Source of the DNA: Syntrophaceae bacterium UBA6252
GTDB taxonomy: Bacteria > Desulfobacterota > Syntrophia > Syntrophales > UBA6807
Length of the DNA: 50,003 nucleotides
Direction of reading: 5' to 3'
NCBI GenBank assembly: GCA_002441265.1
Contig: DJVQ01000053.1
Location: 1 to 50,003, forward strand
A program made the position numbers and the translations under genes. Under the pieces are notes generated by a model, which worked only from the letters and a program-made list of their open reading frames with translations, made no database searches and was not told the origin of the DNA. The number at the start of each line of letters is the position of its first letter. Within the stretch, counting starts at the first letter, position 1. Shown here one piece after another: positions 23,949-32,378 of this stretch.

Positions 23949-24677
23949 TCAGGCTTCCGCCTCCCGGGCGAGACGAAACCCGAAGAAATCGAGACGGAAA
24001 TCGGGTGCCCGCTTGATGCGATAGGCGGAGCGGCAGCACTCCGCGCAGTAGTTCCAGCTGCCGCCGCGATGGATATGGATCGTCCCGTTGACCGGACCGC
24101 GGGGATCCCTGACGGGACGGCCGGGATATTCCCCGTACCAGTCGGAACACCATTCCCAGACGTTTCCGTGCATGTCGTAGAGACCCCAGGCATTGGGCGG
24201 AAAGGAGGCCACGGAAACGGTGCAATGCCTGTAGCACCCCCCGAGGCACCCTTTATAGGGATAATTCCCGTTGTAATTCGCCTGACTGGTGGAAAGGCAG
24301 TATCCCGTATTGAAGGGCGTCGTCGTTCCCGCCCGGCAGGCATATTCCCACTCCGCTTCCGTCGGCAGGCGGTATCTGTCCGTATCTTCCCGCCGGTTCA
24401 GTTTTTCGATGAACCTCCTGCAATCCTCCCATGAAATCTGCTCCACGGGGAAGCTGTCTCCGCGACCGTTGAAATGCGACGGATTGCTCTCCATCACGGC
24501 TTTCCATTGTCCCTGCGTCACTTCCGTCCTTTGCATGTAGAACGGTTTCGTCAGCTCCACCCGGTGCTGCACCTCGTCGTCGAATCGTTGCGGTTCGCTC
24601 TGGGGGCTCCCCATTACGAAGATCCCGGGGGGGATCATGACGAAGGACATCCCTATGGAATTGGTGAATGTCTTCAT
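23949..24677 (-). CDS. formylglycine-generating-enzyme (SUMF1)-like protein
   Basis: A 242-residue protein of the FGE-sulfatase family. MVMIPPG-type opening (MSFVMIPPGIFVMGSP), TKPFYMQRTEVTQGQW, PVEQISWEDCRRFI, YRLPTEAEWEYACRAG, GLYDMHGNVWEWCSDWY and HRGGSWNY...GFRLAR follow the fold in order. True FGEs need two Cys in the GGS-C-x4-C region; here the segment after GGSW has Cys at +3, +6 and +7, so oxidase activity is uncertain. No sulfatase is nearby and no signal peptide is seen. The start is ATG 24677 after GGGGAGG. Confidence 0.85.
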   Translation of the reverse strand: MKTFTNSIGMSFVMIPPGIFVMGSPQSEPQRFDDEVQHRVELTKPFYMQRTEVTQGQWKAVMESNPSHFNGRGDSFPVEQISWEDCRRFIEKLNRREDTDRYRLPTEAEWEYACRAGTTTPFNTGYCLSTSQANYNGNYPYKGCLGGCYRHCTVSVASFPPNAWGLYDMHGNVWEWCSDWYGEYPGRPVRDPRGPVNGTIHIHRGGSWNYCAECCRSAYRIKRAPDFRLDFFGFRLAREAEA

Positions 24678-25307
24678 GACACGGGCACCTCCCCGATTTA
24701 CTTGCCTGTTTCCCCGGTGCGGGCCGTCCATGGACCATCGGGCGCACAAAGAGACGGAATTCCTGTGAAGCGGTCGGAAAGCAACGGAGTCGTAAAGGAA
24801 AATTAACGGAAGGGGAAAAGCGCTCGTCTTGCCATCGTGATCCCGTGGACGACGTGAACAGGGCTCCCGGATGGACAGAAGGAAACGGCCTCGCCGGTTT
24901 CAGCACTTTGTTGTCCAAAATTCTAACACAGGGAACCGCCAATGTCAAAAAAAGATCGGCTTGTGAAAAGTAGAAACGCGAAGCGGAAAGACCCGGGAGG
25001 CCGAATTCCGGATTTCCGGGGAATGGGGCGCACCGCCGGCGCGCCGGCGGTGCGCAGGGGAAAAGGCGCGTGATATGGGATCCTTTCGCAAAAGCGCCGG
25101 GGGAGGATCGGGGCCTCGATCGGCGTTCCTGTGCGTCCGGTCTTCGGCCCCCGCGGCGGCTCAAATTCCTTTTCGGTGACGATTCGGGCCGGCGTCCTCT
25201 CAAGATTGTAGGGATACGAGACGATAGATACATTGTGCGGTCGTTTTCCAGAACGGTGAATTGCGGACAATGTCAAACCTGACGGTGCTTGTTGACGAGG
25301 TATAAAC
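24678..25307. other. intergenic region of 630 bases with a long palindrome
   Basis: No gene I can support; several frames are open but lack ribosome sites and family resemblance. It contains the 28-bp palindrome at 25028-25055 and the promoter region of the hybrid kinase. Confidence 0.45.
25028..25055. repeat. perfect 28-bp palindrome
   Basis: GCGCACCGCCGGCG (25028-25041) is followed directly by its exact reverse complement (25042-25055). No T-run follows, so it is not a classical terminator. Confidence 0.85.
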
Positions 25308-27647
25308 GTGAAGGATCGTTTGCTGGAGAAGGATGTCGTTGAAGCCGAACAGAAATTCAGAGCGGATGTGCTTTACGAAAAAACGAATGACATCATTTAC
25401 GCCCATGACCTGGAATGGAAGCTCCTGTCACTGAATCCCGCGGTGGAAAGGATTCTCGGCTATACCGCAGGGGATCTCATCGGCAAGGACATCCTGAAGG
25501 CCGTCCATCCCGAATCCGCTGCCCGGATCAAGTGCCGCCTCGAGTCGAGGCTTCAGAATCCGAACAGGAAGATGCCACCTATTGAACTCATGATTTATAC
25601 AAAAGACGGCCGGGAAAAATGGCTCGAAGTCAACGCGACCCTCCTGACATCCGCGGAGGGAGTTCCCTATGCCGTTCAGGGGATCGCCCGGGACATCACC
25701 GACCGGAAACAGGCCGAGGGGAATCTTCAGGTCAGCGAACAGAAATACCGTGCCATCTTTGAAAATACGAACGCCGCGATGGTCATTCTGGATGAGGACG
25801 ACGTTCTCATTCTCGTCAACGGCAGGTTCGAGCAGATAACGGGGTATTCCAGAGAGGAAGTCGAGGACAGGAGGACATGGATGTCCTTTGTGGATCCCGG
25901 GGACATGGACCGTCTGATGACGTATCACGCGGCCCGGATGAAAGGCCGGGAAGCCCCCCGGAACTATGAGTTCAAACTGCTCTGCAAGGACGGCGGGATC
26001 AAGCATGTCCACATCACCGTCGCGTTCATCGAGGGCACGAGGCAGTGCGTCCTTTCCATGACCGACCTGACGGAATTGAAGCGGGCCCAGACCTTCCTGC
26101 AGGAAAGCGAGGAGCGGTACCGGACCTTTCTGAACGCCACGTCCGACGGGGCCTTCATGAAGGATGAGAACTTCCACTATATCCTTGCCAACAGGACGTT
26201 TCTCGAGAAATTCGGCCTGGGGGATGAAAGTGACATCCTCGGGAAATGCGACGACGATATCCTTCCCCCCGACATCGCCCGGCTGGCCGGCCGGTCGGAC
26301 AGGCGCGCCCTCGAGGCGGGCAGGCTTGTGGTCGTGGAAGAGCATGTGCGCAGCCAGATCCTGGAAACCCGCAAGTTTCCCGTCGCCCTGCACAACGGGA
26401 AAACGGGAATCGGCGCCCTGATCCGGGACATTACCGAGATCCGGCGGTCGGAAGAGGAAAAGAAGCGACTGGAGGTCGCCCTCGAACGGGCGGGCAAGCT
26501 GGAGGCGCTGGGGATGCTCACCGGGAGCGTCGCCCATGACCTGAACAATGTCCTCGGCGGCATCGTGAGCCTTCCCGAACTGCTGATGATGAAGCTCGCC
26601 GACGACAACCCCATGAAAAAGCAGCTGGACATCATCAGGAGATCGGGGGAGAAAGCGGCCCGGATCGTGCAGGACATGCTGACGCTGACCCGGAGAAGTC
26701 TCGCGAACGCCACCGTCGTCAGTTTCAACGACATCATCACCATGCACTTCGAGACGCCGGAACACGACAAGCTGCAGTTCTACCATCCCGATGTCCGGTT
26801 CGAGATGCGGCTGGACGAGCAGTTGCCGAACATCGTCGGCTCCCCCCTCCACCTGTCCAAAACGGTCATGAACCTCCTGTCCAACGCCGCCGAGGCCATG
26901 CCGCAGGGAGGCACGGTCACCATCGCGACGGAGTACAGGTATATCGACCAACCCATCCGGGGCTATGACGACATACGGGAGGGGGATTACGTGGTCGTCA
27001 CCGTGACCGACACGGGCGTCGGGATCCCACGGGAGGACATCGAAAGGATATTCGAGCCCTTCTATACGAAGAAAGTCATGGGTAGAAGCGGAACCGGCCT
27101 GGGAATGACCGTCGTCTGGGGCACCGTCAAGGACCATAAAGGGTATATCGATGTCCAAAGCGAAGTGGGCAAGGGAACGACCTTCAGCCTGTACTTCCCC
27201 GCCACGCGGAAGAAAGTGAAAAAGGAAAAGGACCGCGTTCCCGTGGAACGGTACATGGGAAACGGGCAGACGCTTCTCGTCGTCGACGACGTCCCGGATC
27301 AGCTGGAACTGGCGTCCTCCATGCTTTCCCGTGTGGGCTACCGGGTCGTCACCGCTTCCAGCGGAGAGAACGCGCTGGAATATCTGAAGGACCACTTCGT
27401 CGACCTTGTCGTGCTGGACATGATCATGGAGCCCGGCATCGACGGTCTTGAAACGTACGAAAGGATACTGGAACTCCATCCGGGACAGAAGGCGATCATC
27501 ACCAGCGGCTACGTCGAGAAGGCGCGCATCCAGGAGGCCCAGAAGCTGGGTGTGGGAACGTTCATCAAGAAGCCTTACGTTCTGGAGGAGATCGGCATGG
27601 CCATCTGGAACGAATTGAACGTTCCCTCGAATCCGGAATCGAAGTGA
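25308..27647 (+). CDS. hybrid sensor histidine kinase (PAS-PAS-PAS-HisKA-HATPase-REC)
   Basis: A 779-residue cytosolic sensor with no membrane segment. Three PAS domains lie at about 18-135, 140-262 and 267-385 (typical ends GIARDITDRKQAE, SMTDLTELKRAQ, ALIRDITEIRRSE). HisKA carries the phospho-His at 410 (SVAHDLNN). The ATPase has N-box NLLSNAAEAMPQGG, DTGVGIP and GTGLGMT. The C-terminal receiver has acidic DD and phospho-Asp704 (VLDMIMEPGIDG). GTG 25308 start. The receiver at the C-terminus implies phosphorelay to an unlinked partner, since no response regulator follows. The signal is unknown; redox or ligand sensing through PAS is plausible. Confidence 0.92.
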   Translation: MKDRLLEKDVVEAEQKFRADVLYEKTNDIIYAHDLEWKLLSLNPAVERILGYTAGDLIGKDILKAVHPESAARIKCRLESRLQNPNRKMPPIELMIYTKDGREKWLEVNATLLTSAEGVPYAVQGIARDITDRKQAEGNLQVSEQKYRAIFENTNAAMVILDEDDVLILVNGRFEQITGYSREEVEDRRTWMSFVDPGDMDRLMTYHAARMKGREAPRNYEFKLLCKDGGIKHVHITVAFIEGTRQCVLSMTDLTELKRAQTFLQESEERYRTFLNATSDGAFMKDENFHYILANRTFLEKFGLGDESDILGKCDDDILPPDIARLAGRSDRRALEAGRLVVVEEHVRSQILETRKFPVALHNGKTGIGALIRDITEIRRSEEEKKRLEVALERAGKLEALGMLTGSVAHDLNNVLGGIVSLPELLMMKLADDNPMKKQLDIIRRSGEKAARIVQDMLTLTRRSLANATVVSFNDIITMHFETPEHDKLQFYHPDVRFEMRLDEQLPNIVGSPLHLSKTVMNLLSNAAEAMPQGGTVTIATEYRYIDQPIRGYDDIREGDYVVVTVTDTGVGIPREDIERIFEPFYTKKVMGRSGTGLGMTVVWGTVKDHKGYIDVQSEVGKGTTFSLYFPATRKKVKKEKDRVPVERYMGNGQTLLVVDDVPDQLELASSMLSRVGYRVVTASSGENALEYLKDHFVDLVVLDMIMEPGIDGLETYERILELHPGQKAIITSGYVEKARIQEAQKLGVGTFIKKPYVLEEIGMAIWNELNVPSNPESK

Positions 27648-27744
27648 CGGAATCGGGCGGCCGTCTTCCCGGCCCGTCCCGCCCCAGCGGGGCCGCGCGG
27701 ACGCCCCATGCCCGGCGGGCGCCGGGGCCGCGCCCGGCATGCCG

Positions 27745-28057
27745 TCATGCCGGTTTCCGGCCGACCACCGTGTAGGCGGTGAGGGCGGCTGCGGAGGAGG
27801 GATTCGCTCGCGTCCAGTCCCATGGCGCATCCCCCCGGCCCGATCCTTTCGGCCATGCGGAACACGTCGTCCCCAAGACCGCATCCCGCATCCAGGACGC
27901 GCACCCCCGGCTTCAGCTCGAGCAGTTCATAGCTTCGCCGCTTGTACTCCCGGTAGTACGGCAGGGCGTCCAGGAGAGAGAGGCACCGGGAATACGCATC
28001 GGCGTCCGGGGCGCCGTCGACGTCGGTGAATCCGGTGGAAAGGTATTCTTCGCCCAT
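27745..28057 (-). pseudogene. methyltransferase gene with internal deletion
   Basis: The first ~88 codons encode the N-terminus of a class I SAM methyltransferase (PYYREYKRRSYELLELK, VRVLDAGCGLGDDVFRMAERI, GLDASESLLR). The frame then runs into nonsense. In the next frame the bases directly after LLR encode AALTAYTVVGRKPA and a stop (27745), a typical methyltransferase C-terminus. I infer loss of most of the catalytic core by an internal deletion that is not a multiple of three. The original frame stays open to 27575, but that tail is not protein-like and overlaps the kinase end. Confidence 0.7.
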
Positions 28058-28069
28058 TTCAGAAAACTG

Positions 28070-28357
28070 TCATACCGTTTCCACCACGATGACTTCACCT
28101 GCGGCGGCGTTCTTTCGGATCTGTATGGCTTCCCGATATTCCGCGGAATGGTAGAATCGTTCGGCTTCCTCCACGGAGGGAAACTCGATGACGATGATCC
28201 TGCGGTTTTCCGGGGGTCCTTCCAGCGTCAGGGCCTCCTCGGTGCGTACCCGCGCCGTTCCGTGATATTTTTTGATGATTCCGGGAACGACCTGTAAATA
28301 CTTCTTGTATTGTTCCCTGTCCGTGATGTTCACCCTGGCGATGAAAAACGCTGGCAT
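28070..28357 (-). CDS. DUF1330 domain protein
   Basis: A 95-residue protein of the DUF1330 ferredoxin-like (dimeric alpha-beta barrel) family: MPAFFIARVNITDREQYKKY, then a long helix, VIEFPSVEEAERFYHSAEYREAIQIRK. Function is unknown. ATG 28357 follows GAAGGGTG. It sits 12 bases upstream of the broken methyltransferase on the same strand, so it was probably its operon partner. Confidence 0.85.
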   Translation of the reverse strand: MPAFFIARVNITDREQYKKYLQVVPGIIKKYHGTARVRTEEALTLEGPPENRRIIVIEFPSVEEAERFYHSAEYREAIQIRKNAAAGEVIVVETV

Positions 28358-28544
28358 GCGATCACCCTTCGGAAAGCCGAAAGCCCCCTTTCCCATGAAT
28401 TTCAGGCCTGAATCTACGCCCCCCGGCGGCATCTGTCAATTTCCGTCTTCGGGGGGAGGTTTTTTTGATGTTTTTTAGAATCTGTTGTATAAGCTTCTCA
28501 TCCTGCGCCAGTTGAAACGCAGCAGCCGGAAACGAGAACGCAGC

Positions 28545-30215
28545 ATGGATCTTCTCATCCATCTCATCAAGGCCGTTTCGGTATTCCTCGGCATCGCGTA
28601 CCTGTTCTGCAAGCTTCCGTGGTCCAAGCCCCTGACCACCGCCTTCCCCCTGGCGCGCGAGAAGGTGATCCTGTATCTGTTCTTCTCCGTCATATCGATC
28701 ATGGGGACGTATCTCGGCTGGCGCGTCCACGACGCCATCGCGAACACAAGGGCCGTGGGCGCGGTGCTGGCCGGAATGATCGGCGGCCCGCTTCTCGGCA
28801 CGGCGGTCGGTTTCACGAGCGGCCTCCATCGTTTCCTGCAGGGCGGTTTTTCCGCATTTTCATGCGGTTTGAGCACGACCATCGAAGGCGCCATGGCGGG
28901 AATGGTCCACCTCTACCTGATCCGCAGGAACCGCTCGGAATTGATTTTCAATCCCTGGATCGTCTTCGTCGTGGCTTTCGCCGGCGAAGTGATTCACATG
29001 GCGCTCACCATCGCGTTTTCGCGGCCCCATGCCGATGCCGTGGAACTCGTCAAGGTCGTCGCCATCCCCATGACCGTGTCGTGCTCCATCGGCGCCGCGC
29101 TCTTCGTGAGCATCATCCGGGACCAGAAAAACATCTACGACAGGATCGGGGCGGTGTCCTCCGGAAAGGCCTTCCAGATCGCCCGGCGCTCCCTCGACAT
29201 CCTCAACCGGGGGATGAACCGGCACACGGCGACGGACCTGGCGAAGATCATCCATGAGGAAACGGGGGTCGGAGCGGTGGCCATCACCGACAGGGAAAAG
29301 GTGCTGGCCTTCACCGGATGCGGTTCGGACCATCACCTGGCCGGAAGCCCCATCGCCTCGCACCTGACCAGAGAGGCGATCCAGGAGAACAAGGTGATCT
29401 TCATCGACGGCGTAGGCGAACGGTACGCCTGCCCCCTCATGGAATCGTGCCCGCTCAACTCGGTTCTCGTCGTCCCCCTGCGGATAGACGACGAGGTCAT
29501 CGGGACGATCAAGCTGTACGAACCGAGGAACACGCGGTTTCTCAAGATCAACAAGTCGCTCGGAGAGGGGATCACGAACCTTCTGTCCAACCAGCTTCTC
29601 ATCTCGCGCTACCAGAAGCAGAAGAACCTGCTCCTGCGGGCGGAACTGAAGCTCCTCCAGGCGCAGGTGAACCCCCACTTCCTGTTCAACTCCCTCAACA
29701 CGGTCATTTCCATCCTGAGGAACGACGCGGCCAGGGCCAGGGACCTTCTGATCCACCTCTCCATGTTCCTGCGGAACAATCTCAAGAGGGTGAGCGACGT
29801 GTCCACGCTGGAGGAAGAACTCGATCAGGTCCGGTCCTATTTGAAGATCGAGCAGGCGAGATTCGAGGAGCGGCTGACGGTGGAGATGAACATCGACCCG
29901 GACCTGCTCAGGCAGAAGCTCCCCACCTTCACGTTGCAGCCCCTCGTCGAAAACGCCATCAAGCACGGGGTTTCGAACATGCTGGAGGGCGGGACGGTCA
30001 GGATCAGCGCGCATTCCTCGAACGGGTCCGCCGTCATCGAAATCGAGGACAATGCGGGGGCGTTCCGGGAGGAGGGCGGAAACGGCGGCCTGGGGATCAA
30101 GATCGTCAACAGGAGGATCAAGGCCCTCTTCGGCAACGATTTCGGGACCCGCCTGTCCTGTGTCCCCAACGAATCGACGCGGGTCACGATCCGGATCCCG
30201 CTGGAGGCATCCTGA
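28545..30215 (+). CDS. btsS: LytS/BtsS-type sensor histidine kinase
   Basis: A 556-residue membrane kinase. The N-terminal part has the LytS-type five-to-six-helix 5TM receptor (GTYLGWRVHDAIANTRAVG, GGPLLGTAVGFTSGLHRFLQGG). A GAF-like region follows, containing a cysteine pair (YACPLMESCPLNSVLVVPL). Then comes the His_kinase domain with NPHFLFNSLNT (phospho-His378) and a HATPase ending GGLGIKIVNRRIKALFG. It is followed after one base by a LytTR regulator. E. coli BtsS senses pyruvate; here a CstA-family gene and a pyruvate oxidoreductase operon lie downstream, which fits, but the ligand is inferred. The start is ATG 28545; a TTG at 28485 would add a basic leader. Confidence 0.85.
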   Translation: MDLLIHLIKAVSVFLGIAYLFCKLPWSKPLTTAFPLAREKVILYLFFSVISIMGTYLGWRVHDAIANTRAVGAVLAGMIGGPLLGTAVGFTSGLHRFLQGGFSAFSCGLSTTIEGAMAGMVHLYLIRRNRSELIFNPWIVFVVAFAGEVIHMALTIAFSRPHADAVELVKVVAIPMTVSCSIGAALFVSIIRDQKNIYDRIGAVSSGKAFQIARRSLDILNRGMNRHTATDLAKIIHEETGVGAVAITDREKVLAFTGCGSDHHLAGSPIASHLTREAIQENKVIFIDGVGERYACPLMESCPLNSVLVVPLRIDDEVIGTIKLYEPRNTRFLKINKSLGEGITNLLSNQLLISRYQKQKNLLLRAELKLLQAQVNPHFLFNSLNTVISILRNDAARARDLLIHLSMFLRNNLKRVSDVSTLEEELDQVRSYLKIEQARFEERLTVEMNIDPDLLRQKLPTFTLQPLVENAIKHGVSNMLEGGTVRISAHSSNGSAVIEIEDNAGAFREEGGNGGLGIKIVNRRIKALFGNDFGTRLSCVPNESTRVTIRIPLEAS

Positions 30216-30216
30216 C

Positions 30217-30930
30217 ATGATCCGGGCGCTGATCGTGGACGACGAGTTTCATGCCCGGGAGGAACTGGGCGCGATCCTGGCGGAGACGGGCGAATTCACG
30301 GTTGCGGGAAAATGCGCCAACGCCCTCGACGCGATGAAATTCATCCGGAAGGAAAGGCCGGACGTCGTCTTTCTCGACATCCAGATGCCCGTCATCGACG
30401 GATTCGAGTTTCTGGGGATGATCGAGGAGGAAATCCTGCCGCACGTTGTCTTCGTCACCGCGTACGACACTTACGCCCTCAAGGCCTTCGACGAGAACGC
30501 CGTGGATTATCTGCTCAAGCCGGTCGAGAAGGACAGGCTGTCGAAAACCATCGTGAGACTCAAGAAGAACATCGACGACGGCCGCAGGCCCGCCGTTGCT
30601 TCCAGCCCCGAGATCAAGAGGGTTCCCTGCATCGTCTGCAACAGGATCAAGCTGGTCAACGTTTCCGACATCGAGTATGTCCGTTCCGGCCAGGCGGGGA
30701 TCCACGTGGTCTGTCCCTCAGGCGAGTTCTACACGGAGCTGACGCTCAAGATCTTCGAGTCCAGGACGGATCTCGTCCGGTGCCACAAGCAGTACCTCGT
30801 CAACCTGAACCAGGTGGACGAGATCATCTTCCACGACAGCTCGCAGGCCGAAATCAAGACGAAGACGTCCAGACGGATCCCCGTGAGCAGAAGGTACCTG
30901 AAACTCCTGAAAGAACAACTGGCCTTCTGA
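30217..30930 (+). CDS. btsR: LytTR-family response regulator
   Basis: A 237-residue regulator. The receiver has Asp8-Asp9, phospho-Asp54 (VVFLDIQMPVIDG) and Lys101 (LLKPVEKD). A linker leads to a LytTR DNA-binding domain (RIKLVNVSDIEYVRSGQAGIHV, then RCHKQYLVNLNQVDEI and RIPVSRRYLKLLKEQL). The one-base spacing to the kinase stop makes them an operon. By analogy with BtsR it may activate the CstA-type transporter gene at 36.3 kb. I could not identify a LytTR direct-repeat site by eye. Confidence 0.88.
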   Translation: MIRALIVDDEFHAREELGAILAETGEFTVAGKCANALDAMKFIRKERPDVVFLDIQMPVIDGFEFLGMIEEEILPHVVFVTAYDTYALKAFDENAVDYLLKPVEKDRLSKTIVRLKKNIDDGRRPAVASSPEIKRVPCIVCNRIKLVNVSDIEYVRSGQAGIHVVCPSGEFYTELTLKIFESRTDLVRCHKQYLVNLNQVDEIIFHDSSQAEIKTKTSRRIPVSRRYLKLLKEQLAF

Positions 30931-31178
30931 ACGGACCCCGCCCGGGAGGGAACGGCCGGCCGGCGCACGCCCGTCGTTTCCCCGGCATCCCCCCATCCCA
31001 TCCGCTTGCCCCCCTTTTTCGACCGCTTGAAAGCCCATATCGCCGCCTGCCCCATATCCGGTTGCAGGGGGAAATTCCATCTGTTAGCTGTGGGTCATCC
31101 TGAAGCAGGGAAGCCGCGGAATCGGGAAATTACGCCGGGTCGCAGACGGCGGGTTCCCGGCGCGGCCGGAGAGGGCGG

Positions 31179-31778
31179 ATGATGGAAAAGGAAAAAAGCG
31201 GCGGCGGCGAGGGATTGGATCTCGGCGGAAAAATCAGGGGTCTCCGGGAGGGGCGGCGGCTGACACTGCAGGATCTGGCCGCAAAAACCGGCCTTTCCGA
31301 AACCGTTCTTTCGGAGATGGAGGACGGAACCGTCGTTCCCCCCGTGGCGAGCCTCCTGAAAATTGCCCGGGCGCTCGGGGCGGGCATGGCGCATTTCTTC
31401 CGGGATGACGGCGCCGGCGTGCGGATTTCCGTCACCCGCCGCGGCGAGAGGGTCGCAATCGGGGGCCGTCCCCACCACCTTCACGAGAAGGATGTCCGTT
31501 ACGTCTACGAATCCCTCGAAACGAAAAGACCGGACAAGCACATGGAGCCCCTGTTCGTCGCGTTCCTTCCCATGGACACCGGCGACATGCTGTTCACCTG
31601 TCACGACGGCGAGGAGTTCGTCTTCGTCCTGGAAGGAATCCTGGAATTCCGGACGGACGGCCGCATCGAGGTCCTGTCGCCGGGCGACGCGATCTATTTC
31701 GAATCCGGCGTCAATCACGGGTTCCGAGGACTCGACGGCCGGCCGGCGACGGCGATCGTCGTCGTCTGGAGCCGATAA
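31179..31778 (+). CDS. XRE-family regulator with C-terminal cupin domain
   Basis: A 199-residue regulator. The helix-turn-helix (IRGLREGRRLTLQDLAAKTGLS, ETVLSEMEDG) lies at about 18-72. The cupin lies at about 100-199, with MEPLFVAFLP, DGEEFVFVLEGILEF and LSPGDAIYFESGVNHGF as its two sheets. Such proteins bind a small ligand in the cupin and control the adjacent operon. Located 12 bases before the oxidoreductase gamma-subunit gene, it is probably the operon's own regulator. Confidence 0.88.
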   Translation: MMEKEKSGGGEGLDLGGKIRGLREGRRLTLQDLAAKTGLSETVLSEMEDGTVVPPVASLLKIARALGAGMAHFFRDDGAGVRISVTRRGERVAIGGRPHHLHEKDVRYVYESLETKRPDKHMEPLFVAFLPMDTGDMLFTCHDGEEFVFVLEGILEFRTDGRIEVLSPGDAIYFESGVNHGFRGLDGRPATAIVVVWSR

Positions 31779-31790
31779 CCGGGAGGACCG

Positions 31791-32342
31791 ATGATCGAGA
31801 TCCGCTTTCACGGCCGCGGGGGCCAGGGAACGGTCGTCCTGACCACCCTTCTCGCCCACGCCCTGTTCAAGGCCGGCTATTACGTCCAGAGCTTCCCCTT
31901 CTTCGGCGTCGAGCGGAGGGGAGCCCCCGTGGAGGCCTACCTCCGTCTGGACGACCGGAAGATCCTGGCCAGGACCAACGTCACCGCCCCCGACCATGTC
32001 GTCGTTCAGGATCTGACCCTCCTGCAGAGCATCGACGTGACCCGGGGACTGAAGCCGGGAGGCTGGGTCCTGCTCAACGGCCCGCCCTCCCTCTCCGGGA
32101 ACGGCCGTTTCGCCGGCGGCCGGGTGGCCGTCGTGGACGCGACGGGCATCGCCATTCGACACAACCTTGGAACCCGGACGCACCCCATCGTGAACACCGC
32201 CATGATGGGCGCCTTCGCCCGGGTCATGGAAATCCCGCCGATGGACGTCCTTGTCGCGGCCATCGGGGAGGAGGTCCCTTCCGACCCGGAACGGAATGTC
32301 GCGGCGGCCCGGAAGGCCTACGGCGACGTTTCATTTTCATAG
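31791..32342 (+). CDS. porG: 2-oxoacid:ferredoxin oxidoreductase, gamma subunit
   Basis: A 183-residue subunit: MIEIRFHGRGGQGTVVLTTLL (the gamma signature GRGGQG), SFPFFGVERRGAPVEAYLRL, and TAMMGAFARV near the end. With alpha, beta and delta subunits it oxidatively decarboxylates a 2-oxoacid with CoA and reduces ferredoxin. The PorC/G type and the pyruvate-like beta subunit suggest pyruvate. First structural gene of the operon. Confidence 0.9.
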   Translation: MIEIRFHGRGGQGTVVLTTLLAHALFKAGYYVQSFPFFGVERRGAPVEAYLRLDDRKILARTNVTAPDHVVVQDLTLLQSIDVTRGLKPGGWVLLNGPPSLSGNGRFAGGRVAVVDATGIAIRHNLGTRTHPIVNTAMMGAFARVMEIPPMDVLVAAIGEEVPSDPERNVAAARKAYGDVSFS

Positions 32343-32378
32343 AATCCCTCGAACGAGGAACACGCAAAAGAGGAGAAC

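Noticed and set aside
25428..27884. Long reverse-strand open frame of 818 codons over the hybrid kinase
   Set aside because: Antisense shadow of a well-defined kinase; no recognisable domain or ribosome site.
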